A program made the position numbers and the translations under genes. This document shows positions 1 through 6,352 of a DNA stretch of 13,007 nucleotides, piece after piece. Positions within the stretch are counted from its first letter, which is position 1. The number at the start of each line of letters is the position of its first letter. Origin of the DNA: UBA10210 sp964408425 (GTDB lineage: Archaea; Micrarchaeota; Micrarchaeia; Norongarragalinales; Norongarragalinaceae). The stretch lies in NCBI GenBank assembly GCA_964408425.1, contig CAYOZI010000021.1, positions 1-13,007 of the forward strand, in the 5' to 3' direction. The notes beneath the pieces are model-generated. The model was not told the origin of the DNA and did not search any database. It saw only the letters and a list, made by a program, of their open reading frames with translations.

Positions 1-2
1 AT

Positions 3-695
3 TTCCACTTGAATTCGGAAAAGGTCTTGGGCTTGAGCCAGGATGCGAGAAGGCAGTTGACCGAGTATTTGAACGGGCCGGAGTTTTTGGTTTCTGCCGA
101 AAGAAGGAAGGCGGAAGAGGGGAAGGACTTTCGCGGGCCTTCGAAAAACTCGCTGGGCTGGGGGAAAAAGTTTTTCGAGTTTGCAAGCGGGTTCGTAAAA
201 ACCGCGTCCGTCGAGGATTTGAAGAAAAAAGGGCTGCGGGGGAAGGGGGCGGAGGATTTTTTCGCGAGGAAGGAAAAGGTTTTGGATTTGATGGGGAAGG
301 GAAGGTGGTTGTTCGCGCCGAAATCCTTTTGGGACAACCTTTACTCGGAATTCAAACGGGGGAATGCGGTGGGCGTGGACGCGATGGTTACTCTTGATTT
401 GGCGAGGTTGATCCGCGTTCCCAATTCTTTGCACGGGGATTCGGGTTTTATGGCGAAAAGGCTTTCGCCCGAGGAATTGGAAAAATTCTCGGTTTTCGGG
501 GCTTTGGCTTTTTCCAATTCGCAAAACGAAAAAACTATTAACGTTCTTCCCAAGACTAATATCGCGCTGGATTTTCCGGAAAGGGTGGAATTGGAAGGGG
601 GGAAGCCAGCCGAGGTTTCGCAGGCTTTGGGCGTGTTTTTGCTGTGCAAGAACAAGGCGGTTTTGGTGTTAGGGGAAAAGAGCTCGGGAATTTGA
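3..695 (+). CDS. priS: DNA primase small subunit PriS, C-terminal part (5' end outside window)
   Basis: Catalytic subunit of the archaeo-eukaryotic primase, which with PriL makes RNA/DNA primers at the replication fork. The visible frame is open to the left edge, and its first residues (FHLNSEKVLGLSQDARRQL) match the stretch just after the conserved SGxRGxH motif of PriS, so the catalytic Asp-x-Asp half is missing because of the window edge, not because of a mutation. About 125 residues in (near positions 378-455) is the family signature DAMVTLDLARLIRVPNSLHG, which carries a conserved Asp and the RLIRxPxSLHG nucleotide-binding motif. The TTG at position 9 is a possible start codon but lies inside the conserved domain, so I do not take it as the start. 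GINS follows 28 nt downstream on the same strand, the usual archaeal arrangement. Identification is confident; the length of the missing part is unknown. Confidence 0.93.
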   Translation, partial: FHLNSEKVLGLSQDARRQLTEYLNGPEFLVSAERRKAEEGKDFRGPSKNSLGWGKKFFEFASGFVKTASVEDLKKKGLRGKGAEDFFARKEKVLDLMGKGRWLFAPKSFWDNLYSEFKRGNAVGVDAMVTLDLARLIRVPNSLHGDSGFMAKRLSPEELEKFSVFGALAFSNSQNEKTINVLPKTNIALDFPERVELEGGKPAEVSQALGVFLLCKNKAVLVLGEKSSGI

Positions 696-723
696 TTTTT
701 GCTGGAAAAAAGGTTTTTGAAAT

Positions 724-1260
724 ATGGCTGAAGCTGTAATGGATTTGAATTACGATTTCCTGAGGGGCGTTTTGATACAGGAGCGCCAGAACGGGGGGTT
801 GTCGGCGTTGGACGATTCCTTCTATTCCAAGTGTGACGATTTCCTGAAAAACCAAGAATCGTTTTTAAAAAACTCCTTCTCGCTTGAGGGCGCGAGGGTT
901 TTGGAAAACTCGCGGAAGATAGTGAGCGAATTGAGGGAAGCGAGGATGAGGAAAATCCTGTTCAAGGCATTGAGGGATTTGGAAGCGAATGCAATAAACA
1001 GCTTGGGCTTGGCGAGCGAGGAAAAGGAGTTTTACCGGAGCATCGTTTCCCTGTTGAATTCCTACAAGACGTCGGTTTTCCAGAACGTTTCGCCTTCTTC
1101 GTCTTCCCAGGGCGTTTCGGTGAGGATTTTGGCGGATTTGCCGAAAATGGAGATGGCTGACGGAAAAGAGAGCGGGCCTTTTTCTTCCGGCGAAATCGTG
1201 GCGTTGGACGAGTCGGTTGCGGAATTGCTTTTGGAGAGGAAAGCCGCAGTGCGGGTGTGA
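724..1260 (+). CDS. GINS complex subunit (Gins51/Gins15 type)
   Basis: Subunit of the GINS complex, which binds MCM helicase and the Cdc45/RecJ-like protein to form the archaeal replicative helicase. The 178-residue length is normal. The N-terminal helical A domain opens with a YDFLRGVLIQER segment followed by a DDSFY segment, the usual pattern of archaeal GINS. A Ser-rich linker (about residues 122-128) leads to a C-terminal B domain of about 48 residues (VRILADLPKM, then SGPFSSGEIVALDESVAELL), which matches the small beta domain found at the C-terminus in Gins51 rather than the N-terminus as in Gins23. The ATG is 28 nt after priS; the leader has only a weak AGGT. The priS-GINS pairing supports the call. 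Confidence 0.9.
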   Translation: MAEAVMDLNYDFLRGVLIQERQNGGLSALDDSFYSKCDDFLKNQESFLKNSFSLEGARVLENSRKIVSELREARMRKILFKALRDLEANAINSLGLASEEKEFYRSIVSLLNSYKTSVFQNVSPSSSSQGVSVRILADLPKMEMADGKESGPFSSGEIVALDESVAELLLERKAAVRV

Positions 1261-1263
1261 AGG

Positions 1264-1283
1264 GTTTTTTAACTAGTTTTTTC
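1264..1283 (+). terminator. T-rich tracts after GINS, probable archaeal terminator
   Basis: Two runs of six T on the non-template strand, separated by AACTAG, begin 3 nt after the GINS stop codon. Archaeal RNA polymerase terminates on such T tracts without needing a hairpin. They separate the priS-GINS unit from the L44e unit, which may still be partly cotranscribed. Confidence 0.4.
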
Positions 1284-1316
1284 AAATTCTTATCTCTGCT
1301 TGAAGCTGTTTTCAAG

Positions 1317-1324
1317 ATTTTAAG
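1317..1324 (+). promoter_or_regulatory. Possible TATA box for the L44e operon
   Basis: ATTTTAAG centred about 25 nt upstream of the chosen L44e ATG. At this distance the transcript would start at or near the ATG, which sits awkwardly with the GGTG Shine-Dalgarno-like element at 1333-1338. Either the element is a chance match or the leader is very short. Tentative. Confidence 0.25.
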
Positions 1325-1344
1325 CTCTAGTGGTGGTGTCTGAA

Positions 1345-1632
1345 ATGATTGTTCCCAAAGAAAAGAACGATTTTTGCCCGCATTGCAACAAGCACACGAA
1401 GCACAAAGTAAAGGTTTCGACTACCAAGTACAAGCCGGGAAGGACGATGGCTTGGGGAACCAGGAAGCACGAGCGGAAGCTCATGGGTTTCCACGGGAAG
1501 GTCAAGGGAAAGGCGAAAGTGAAGAAGCAGGGAATAAGGAATAAGATAATGCTCGAATGCTCGGTCTGCAAGAAAAAGCACGAGCGGGTCATAAGCGGCA
1601 GGATGAAGAAGAAAGCGGAAACTTCCAAGTAA
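1345..1632 (+). CDS. rpl44e: 50S ribosomal protein L44e (eL42 family)
   Basis: Zinc-binding protein of the large ribosomal subunit near the E site. With the start at ATG 1345 the product is 95 residues, the usual archaeal size. A CPHC pair (Cys11, Cys14) and an ECSVC pair (Cys72, Cys75) form the zinc finger. Between them lies the typical basic segment KHTKHKVKV, AWGTRKHERK and GFHGKVKGK. Three GTG codons in frame at 1330-1338 could give a five-residue longer protein, but GGTGGTG just before the ATG looks like a Shine-Dalgarno element and MIVPKE resembles the family N-terminus, so I chose ATG. S27e follows 21 nt downstream. It is the first gene of the classic L44e-S27e-aIF2-alpha-Nop10 group. 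Confidence 0.94.
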   Translation: MIVPKEKNDFCPHCNKHTKHKVKVSTTKYKPGRTMAWGTRKHERKLMGFHGKVKGKAKVKKQGIRNKIMLECSVCKKKHERVISGRMKKKAETSK

Positions 1633-1653
1633 AAATTTTGAAGGGTGTTTTGA

Positions 1654-1815
1654 ATGGGCAGGTTTTTGTCGGTAAAATGCGATTGCGGCGAGGAGAGCAT
1701 AGTTTACGGCGATTCGAAGAGCGTCGTGAATTGCGCAAAGTGCGGTGCGAACCTCGTTACGCCTGCCGGCGGCAGGGCGAAGGTAAACGGAAGAATATTG
1801 GAAGTGCTGCAATAA
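1654..1815 (+). CDS. rps27e: 30S ribosomal protein S27e (short form)
   Basis: Small zinc-ribbon protein of the 30S subunit, 53 residues, short even for archaea. The family pattern is clear: MGRFLSVKC start, IVYGDSKSVVNCAKCG middle, and the TPAGGRAKVNGRILEVL end that matches the conserved T-x-GGKA...ILEVL close of S27e. Cysteines are at 9, 11, 27 and 30. The first pair is C-x-C (KCDCG) where the family normally has C-x-x-C, so one residue is missing from the knuckle. A GGGTG Shine-Dalgarno element lies 6 nt before the ATG. It sits between L44e and aIF2-alpha as in many archaea. Confidence 0.93.
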   Translation: MGRFLSVKCDCGEESIVYGDSKSVVNCAKCGANLVTPAGGRAKVNGRILEVLQ

Positions 1816-1837
1816 ACGCAGATAACCGGTTTGTGGG

Positions 1838-2614
1838 TTGAAAGAAGTTTTGTTTCCGCAGTTGGAAGATTTTGTGGTTGCGAAAGTCAAAAAGCTTCTT
1901 CCGTTCGGCGCTATTATCGAGCTGGAAGAGTACGGCGGGCTAGAGGGNNNNNNNNNNGAGGGTTTCGTGCATATAAGCGAGGTTTCCTCCGGCTGGATCC
2001 GGAATATTCGCGAGCATTTGAAGGAAGGGCAGGTTGTCGTAGCGAAAGTAATTGCTTTGGATATCCAGAAACGTCAGGTGGACTTGTCGGTAAAAAGGGT
2101 TTCCGAAGTAGAGAAGAAACGAAAATTGGAACAGTGGCAGAACGAGAAGCGAGCCCTGAAATTGCTGGAAATTTCCGTTTCGAAAGCCGGAAAGACTTTG
2201 AAGCAGGTGGAGGCGGACGTCAAGCTTTTGGAAGAGGAGTTCGGCTCTTTGTACGACGTTTTCGAAGCCCTTGCTAAAGATATAACGCCCAAATCGAAGG
2301 TTTCAAAATCTTTGTTGGACGTTCTCGGGGAGACGTCGAAGAGAGAGATTCGTGTGAAGGAATTCACGATTCGCGCTTCCTTGTCCATAAAATCGTTCGC
2401 TCCGGATGGAGTCGAGCGTTTGAAGAAAATTCTTTCGCAAATTTCCGCTTCTTCCAAGCGGGCTACGGTCCATTACTTGGGGGCGCCGAATTTTTTCGTC
2501 GAAGTGACTTCAGAGAACGCTAAGGACGCGGAGAAAACGCTTCAGAAAATCGATTCGATGCTTTCGTCCGGCGTTTCTCCCGACTTCGAGTATTCGCTCG
2601 AATGGGGAAAATGA
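1838..2614 (+). CDS. Translation initiation factor aIF2, alpha subunit (contains a 10-N gap)
   Basis: Alpha subunit of the heterotrimeric factor that brings initiator tRNA to the ribosome. The N-terminal S1/OB fold shows FVVAKVKKLLPFGAIIELEEYGG, then EGFVHISEVSSGWIRNI and DIQKRQVDLSVKRV. A helical domain follows (about residues 90-175), then the C-terminal alpha-beta domain, ending with FFVEVTSENAKDAEKTLQ and a short tail. The start is TTG: the nearest upstream in-frame codon set reaches a TAA without another start, and no good Shine-Dalgarno is visible. Ten Ns (1948-1957) fall inside the S1 domain between LEG and EGFVHIS; the frame is kept on both sides, but the gap is probably an assembly placeholder rather than real residues. 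The true protein is likely about 253 residues. Nop10 starts 10 nt after the stop. Confidence 0.95.
   Translation: MKEVLFPQLEDFVVAKVKKLLPFGAIIELEEYGGLEXXXXEGFVHISEVSSGWIRNIREHLKEGQVVVAKVIALDIQKRQVDLSVKRVSEVEKKRKLEQWQNEKRALKLLEISVSKAGKTLKQVEADVKLLEEEFGSLYDVFEALAKDITPKSKVSKSLLDVLGETSKREIRVKEFTIRASLSIKSFAPDGVERLKKILSQISASSKRATVHYLGAPNFFVEVTSENAKDAEKTLQKIDSMLSSGVSPDFEYSLEWGK
1948..1957. other. Assembly gap of 10 N inside the aIF2-alpha gene
   Basis: Ten unknown bases, flanked on both sides by the same five bases GAGGG (1943-1947 and 1958-1962). Removing the Ns and one copy (15 nt) keeps the frame and gives the family sequence EYGGLEGFVHISE. The gap therefore looks like a default spacer placed between two contigs that actually overlap. 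Confidence 0.9.
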
Positions 2615-2624
2615 GTTTTTGCCC

Positions 2625-2768
2625 ATGAAAATGACCAAGTGCCCGGTTTGTGGCCGCTATACGCTCAAGGAAACGCATTGTTCCCAGAAAACATTTTCCC
2701 CCCACCCTCCGAAGTTTTCTTTCGCCGACAAGTATGCTTTCTACAGGCGGAAAGCAAAATTCGGTTGA
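2625..2768 (+). CDS. nop10: H/ACA ribonucleoprotein protein Nop10
   Basis: Small core protein of the archaeal H/ACA RNP, which works with Cbf5, Gar1 and L7Ae to pseudouridylate rRNA. The 47-residue product keeps the diagnostic segments CPVCGRYTLKE, HPPKFSFADKY and AFYRRKAKF, which correspond to the Cbf5-binding parts of Nop10. The second cysteine pair usual in archaeal Nop10 is reduced to a single Cys19 preceded by His18 (ETHCSQKT), so the zinc site is incomplete, a step toward the zinc-free eukaryotic form. It starts 10 nt after the aIF2-alpha stop codon, suggesting translational coupling; a second ATG two codons in (MTKCPVC) is an alternative start. Confidence 0.92.
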   Translation: MKMTKCPVCGRYTLKETHCSQKTFSPHPPKFSFADKYAFYRRKAKFG

Positions 2769-2812
2769 AATAGGTTTTTATTGGTTCCCAGCCTTTGTTT
2801 ACTTGCAAGCGG

Positions 2813-2820
2813 TTTTTTTT
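2813..2820 (+). terminator. T8 tract, probable terminator after nop10
   Basis: Eight consecutive T lie 45 nt after nop10, preceded by the small palindrome CTTGCAAG. A T tract of this length is enough for archaeal intrinsic termination and probably ends the L44e-Nop10 transcript. The same 92-nt gap must hold the PAC2 promoter if PAC2 is transcribed separately; I see no convincing TATA box. Confidence 0.4.
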
Positions 2821-2847
2821 CGTCGATTTCCGCTTCGCATAGAGATT

Positions 2848-2854
2848 AAGGTGG
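2848..2854 (+). promoter_or_regulatory. Shine-Dalgarno site of the PAC2 gene
   Basis: AAGGTGG, six bases before the ATG at 2861, matches the anti-Shine-Dalgarno end of archaeal 16S rRNA and fixes the PAC2 start. Confidence 0.65.
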
Positions 2855-2860
2855 GGTTAC

Positions 2861-3652
2861 ATGGCTTTACCGTCTTTTACCGAATCTTTCATTTGGGTGA
2901 AAAAAAAACCCGCCAAGTTGAAAAACCCTATTCTCGTAGTGGGCTTGCCTGGCGTGGGTTTTGTTTCCAAGCTGGCAGTAGACCATTTGGTGAAGGATTT
3001 CAAGGCAGAGAAGATAGCGACTCTTTACTCCCCCCATTTTCCAAACCAGGTTTTGGCTATGAAAAGCGGGAGGCTGAGATTGTTTTCAATAGGGTTTTAC
3101 GTGGCGCAAATGGGAGGAAGGGATGTTTTGTTTTTAAGGGGGGATTTGCAGCCTTTGACTGTCGAAGGGCAGTTCGAGGTCAGCGCGAAAATCCTTTCGT
3201 TCGCGAAAGACGCGGGTTGCAAAGAAGTTTTGGCGATGGCGGGCTTTGCGACGAGCTTGAAAAAAGGAAAACCGAGGGTGTTTTGCACTTCGACCGACAA
3301 AAAGCTTTTCGAAAAAATGGCTTCTTTCGGGGCTGTGAAGGGCGAGAACGTCATTCCGATAGTGGGGATGGCGGGTATGGTTCCGGCTTTGGCGAAGCTT
3401 TTCGGGCTGAAGGGAGCCTGCCTTTTGGTGGAAACGTCGGGCGTGTCTATGGATTCGAACGGCGCGAAAACGCTTTTGGACGTGTTGTCGAAATTCTTGA
3501 AGCAAAAGGTGGATTACAAGCATCTTGACGAGAGGGTGAAGAAGGCGGAGAAGATGCTCAAGCGTTTCGAGGGGCAGGCGCAAGCGCCTACGATACAGCC
3601 TCCGGCTATGCCTGAGGCAGTTGAGAGGGATGTTTTGAGATACATCCGTTGA
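2861..3652 (+). CDS. PAC2-family protein, archaeal proteasome assembly chaperone (PbaB-like)
   Basis: A 263-residue PAC2-family protein (COG2047 group). Homologues such as PbaA/PbaB in Pyrococcus and PAC2 in eukaryotes help assemble the 20S proteasome or bind its alpha ring. The signature is NPILVVGLPGVGFVSKLAVDHL near residues 22-43, followed by LYSPHFPNQV, the GDLQP segment and GMAGMVPALAKLFG in the second half. The C-terminal 65 residues are predicted helical and charged, with a Pro/Gln-rich stretch (QAQAPTIQPPAMPE). The last residues (VLRYIR) do not fit the HbYX proteasome-docking motif, because Tyr is third from the end, so direct gate opening is not indicated. It follows nop10, its usual archaeal neighbour. 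Confidence 0.88.
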   Translation: MALPSFTESFIWVKKKPAKLKNPILVVGLPGVGFVSKLAVDHLVKDFKAEKIATLYSPHFPNQVLAMKSGRLRLFSIGFYVAQMGGRDVLFLRGDLQPLTVEGQFEVSAKILSFAKDAGCKEVLAMAGFATSLKKGKPRVFCTSTDKKLFEKMASFGAVKGENVIPIVGMAGMVPALAKLFGLKGACLLVETSGVSMDSNGAKTLLDVLSKFLKQKVDYKHLDERVKKAEKMLKRFEGQAQAPTIQPPAMPEAVERDVLRYIR

Positions 3653-3680
3653 TTGGTTTGAAGAAGAAAGGGTGAGTTTT

Positions 3681-4640
3681 ATGCAGGAAATGGTTTTGAT
3701 GACTGGAAATTCAAACCCGAAGCTCGCCGAATCCATCGCTTCGCACTTGGGCAAGAAACTCGTTTCTTGCGAAGTAGGACGTTTTTCCGACGGGGAGATA
3801 AGCGTTGAAATCGGGGAGAGCTTGCGGGGAAAGCACGTTTTCGTCATCCAGAGCTTTTGCAAATCCTTGCTTCCGGACGGGAGGGAAACTTCCGTCAACG
3901 ACAATCTCATGGAGCTTTTGGTGTTGTTGGATGCCGTTAGGAGGGATAATGCGGAGAAAATGACGGCCGTGATTCCTTACTTCGGTTACGCGCGGCAGGA
4001 TAGGAAGGCGAAGCCGAGAGAGCCGATTACTGCGAAGCTCGTTTCGAATTTGATTTCCAGCACGGGCGTGCATGATTTGCTGGCCGTCGACCTGCACGCG
4101 GATCAGATCGAGGGTTTCGTTGACTGCTATTTCGGCAATATTACCGTCTCCCAGCTGGTTCCGCAGTACGTGAAAAAAGCCGGTTTCAATTCGAATACGG
4201 TCGTCGTTTCGACCGACACAGGAGGCGCGAGGAGGGCGAAGAGGCTGGCGGACAGGATGGGCGGGGATATTGCAATAGTGCATAAGCACCGTCCGAAGGC
4301 TAACGAGTCTTTCGTGACGCACGTCGTGGGGGACGTGGAGGGGAAGAACGCGTTGTTGTTCGATGGTATTATCGACACGGGCGGTTCGCTTGTGAATGCG
4401 GCGCAAGCGGTTTTGGACCGAGGCGCGGAAAAAGTGGCTGCTTTCATCACACATCCGGTGTTGTCCGGAGATGCTATTGCAAAAATCGAGGATTCGCCGC
4501 TGGAAAAAATGTGGGTTACGGATACGATTCCGCTTGCGAAGAAAAGCAGGAAGATCGAAGTCGTTCCCATCGCGCCGACGGTTGCCGATGTCATAAGCCG
4601 CGTTTACAAGGGCGAGAGCGTAAGCGCGTTGTTCCGCTAA
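3681..4640 (+). CDS. prs: Ribose-phosphate pyrophosphokinase (PRPP synthase)
   Basis: Makes phosphoribosyl pyrophosphate from ribose 5-phosphate and ATP, feeding purine, pyrimidine, His and NAD synthesis. The product is 319 residues from ATG 3681, class I size. Visible motifs, numbered from that ATG: RFSDGEISVEI near 34-44, NDNLMELL near 74, the YFGYARQDRK ATP-binding segment at 100-109, the LHADQIEGFVD segment near 138, the flexible catalytic loop KHRPK at 202-206 with its Lys and Arg kept, and the PRPP loop DGIIDTGGS at 228-236. The usual loop is DDxIDTGGT, so the second Asp is Gly and the Thr is Ser. A GTG at 3672 could add three residues, but GGGTGA five bases before the ATG acts as the ribosome site. 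It starts 28 nt after PAC2. Confidence 0.94.
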   Translation: MQEMVLMTGNSNPKLAESIASHLGKKLVSCEVGRFSDGEISVEIGESLRGKHVFVIQSFCKSLLPDGRETSVNDNLMELLVLLDAVRRDNAEKMTAVIPYFGYARQDRKAKPREPITAKLVSNLISSTGVHDLLAVDLHADQIEGFVDCYFGNITVSQLVPQYVKKAGFNSNTVVVSTDTGGARRAKRLADRMGGDIAIVHKHRPKANESFVTHVVGDVEGKNALLFDGIIDTGGSLVNAAQAVLDRGAEKVAAFITHPVLSGDAIAKIEDSPLEKMWVTDTIPLAKKSRKIEVVPIAPTVADVISRVYKGESVSALFR

Positions 4641-4650
4641 AAGCACCTTC

Positions 4651-4680
4651 CCTTTTATTTTTCCCCTTTCCCTTATTCTT
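4651..4680 (+). promoter_or_regulatory. Pyrimidine tract: prs terminator and TATA box of endoQ
   Basis: After the prs stop codon comes a stretch almost free of A and G. Its TTTTATTT (4653-4660) is centred 29-30 nt before the endoQ ATG, the spacing expected of a TATA box when the transcript starts at the start codon. No Shine-Dalgarno precedes that ATG. The T runs can also end the prs transcript. Confidence 0.45.
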
Positions 4681-4685
4681 CTCAT

Positions 4686-5963
4686 ATGCTTTACTACGCC
4701 GATTTTCATTTGCATTCTAAATACTCGCGGGCCGTTTCCCAAGCGATGAGCTTGGAGGGATTGGTTGAAGGGGCAAGGCAAAAGGGTTTGAAAATACTCG
4801 GGACCGGCGATTTCTCGCACCCTGCCTGGTTCAATGAATTGAAAACCAAGCTTATTCCTTCGGAAAGCGACGGGCTGTTCGTTTTGAAGGGTTTTGAAGA
4901 AAGCGGGGTTTGCTTCGTTTTGACGAACGAGGTTTCCTCGATCATATCCACGCCAAAGGGCGTGAAGAAAGTCCACCATCTTTTGCATTGCCCTTCGCTT
5001 GAAATCGTTTCGCAAATTAACGACTTGTTCGGAAAGAAAGGGAACTTGGAAGCGGACGGAAGGCCGACTTTCGGCAACACTTTTCCCTCGGAAATAGTGG
5101 AGATAGTCGAAAGCGTGGACAAAAAGGATAGTTTCATTATCCCTTGCCACGCTTGGACTCCTTGGTTCGGCGTTTTCGGTAGCATGAGCGGTTTCGATTC
5201 CTTGAAGGAAGCGTATGAAGCCAAAAGCAAAAGCATTTTCGCGATCGAAACGGGGATATCGTCGGATCCTGCTATGAACTGGCGGATTTCTTCCCTTGAT
5301 GGCATAACTTTGGTTTCTAACTCGGATGCCCATTCCAACCACCCTTGGCGTTTGGGTAGGGAGTGCAACGCTTTCGATTTTCCTTCGCTTCCCTCTTTCA
5401 GACAAATCCGCAATTCAATCGAAACGAAAAAGAATTTTGCTTTCACTGTCGAAGTAAACCCGTCTTACGGAAAATACCATTTCGACGGGCACAGGAATTG
5501 TTCCTTCTCCTGCCCGCCCGAGGAATCTAAAAAACTGAAGGGTTTATGCCCGGTTTGCAGGAGGCGTCTTACGATCGGGGTTTTGAATAGGGTTGAGGAG
5601 CTGGCGGACAGGCCTGATGGCTTCATTCCGAAAAACGCGATTCCCTTCAAAACCGTTTTACCTTTGCACGAGTTGGTTTCGGCGTTTTTGGGTTCGCAGC
5701 TTTACTCGAAAAAGGTTGATGAACTGGCAGGAAAGCTTTTGGCGTTGGGCAGTGAGTTGGGAGTTTTGCTGGAAATAGAAAAAGAAAAGTTGCTGGAAGC
5801 TTGCGGTGAGGACAGGCTTGTTGATGCGATAATGCTGAACCGCCAGGGGAAAATCGAGGTAACGCCGGGTTTCGATGGAGAATATGGAATTCCACGCCTT
5901 GGAAATAAAAGCGTCAAGGAAAAAGAGAGCGACGTGAAGCAAAAGAAGCTGGGAGAGTATTGA
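4686..5963 (+). CDS. Endonuclease Q (PHP-domain DNA repair nuclease)
   Basis: EndoQ cuts DNA 5' to uracil, hypoxanthine, xanthine and abasic sites and starts repair of deaminated bases. The 425-residue protein begins with the PHP metal motif DFHLHSKYSR (His8, His10), followed by GTGDFSHP (near 39-46), TNEVSSI (80-86), VHHLLHC (96-102), the EndoQ-typical ADGRPTFG (123-130), PCHAWTPWFGVFGS (153-166), ETGISSDPAMNWR (188-200) and SNSDAHS (211-217) with the last metal ligands. GKYHFDGHRNC and LCPVCRRRLTIGVLNRVEELADRP (262-310) form the zinc finger, with Cys272, 276, 288 and 291. The C-terminus ends QKKLGEY, which resembles a PCNA-interacting box. Start is ATG 4686 with no Shine-Dalgarno. The stop is 6 nt from that of the convergent zinc-ribbon gene. 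Confidence 0.93.
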   Translation: MLYYADFHLHSKYSRAVSQAMSLEGLVEGARQKGLKILGTGDFSHPAWFNELKTKLIPSESDGLFVLKGFEESGVCFVLTNEVSSIISTPKGVKKVHHLLHCPSLEIVSQINDLFGKKGNLEADGRPTFGNTFPSEIVEIVESVDKKDSFIIPCHAWTPWFGVFGSMSGFDSLKEAYEAKSKSIFAIETGISSDPAMNWRISSLDGITLVSNSDAHSNHPWRLGRECNAFDFPSLPSFRQIRNSIETKKNFAFTVEVNPSYGKYHFDGHRNCSFSCPPEESKKLKGLCPVCRRRLTIGVLNRVEELADRPDGFIPKNAIPFKTVLPLHELVSAFLGSQLYSKKVDELAGKLLALGSELGVLLEIEKEKLLEACGEDRLVDAIMLNRQGKIEVTPGFDGEYGIPRLGNKSVKEKESDVKQKKLGEY

Positions 5964-5969
5964 CTCTTT

Positions 5970-6317
5970 TTATCGTTTTCCGAACCACCAGGCTAACAAA
6001 ACGATCGCGATGAGGATTATCGTCGTCGTGCCTTGGAAGTTGAATATCAAAGCCGCAAGAAAAACGAGAAGCATTCCTATTGCGAGGAAAACGAACGGCT
6101 CCATTCCTAAAACCGTCTTGTGCATGGAGGGCATCGCTTGAGGTGCAGTTGAAGGCGCTGCCATTCCCCCTCCGCCTCCTTGGCTGATGGGCGTGACGTT
6201 TCCCGTTTGAGGGTCGACCTTGACGGCAAAACCGCAGTTCTTGCAGTAAACGACATTATTCTGTGCGTCAACGTCAAGATTAGGATTGCCGCACTGAGGA
6301 CAGGACACTTCTCCCAT
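5970..6317 (-). CDS. Zinc-ribbon membrane protein of unknown function
   Basis: A 115-residue protein whose N-terminus is a TFIIB-like zinc ribbon (SCPQCG with Cys6 and Cys9; YCKNCGF with Cys25 and Cys28). A Gly-rich, then Pro/Ala/Met-rich linker follows (about 45-65), and then two hydrophobic segments that look like transmembrane helices (about 74-93 and 97-112) ending in WFGKR. With two helices both ends would lie on the same side, probably with the zinc ribbon in the cytosol. Such ribbon-plus-membrane proteins are common and unassigned in archaea. It lies 59 nt downstream of purQ on the same strand and may belong to that operon, but it also has its own promoter-like sequence. I infer no purine role. 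Confidence 0.75.
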   Translation of the reverse strand: MGEVSCPQCGNPNLDVDAQNNVVYCKNCGFAVKVDPQTGNVTPISQGGGGGMAAPSTAPQAMPSMHKTVLGMEPFVFLAIGMLLVFLAALIFNFQGTTTIILIAIVLLAWWFGKR

Positions 6318-6352
6318 TTTATTTCACTTCCAACCGATTACGCAAAAGCTCT

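Noticed and set aside
9..11. TTG as the start of the priS frame
   Set aside because: The frame is open to the window edge and the TTG falls inside the conserved primase domain.
1299..1316. CTTGAA/TTCAAG inverted repeat before L44e as a regulatory hairpin
   Set aside because: Six-base arms with A/T-rich content are expected by chance in such leaders, and nothing else supports autoregulation.
2650..3528. 292-codon open frame on the plus strand
   Set aside because: It overlaps nop10 and PAC2 in another frame, both of which have clear family matches; its own translation shows no domain.
3711..5405. 564-codon open frame on the minus strand
   Set aside because: It lies opposite the well-identified prs and endoQ genes, its translation is Arg-rich with no recognisable domain, and it is a by-product of the G/A-biased coding strand.
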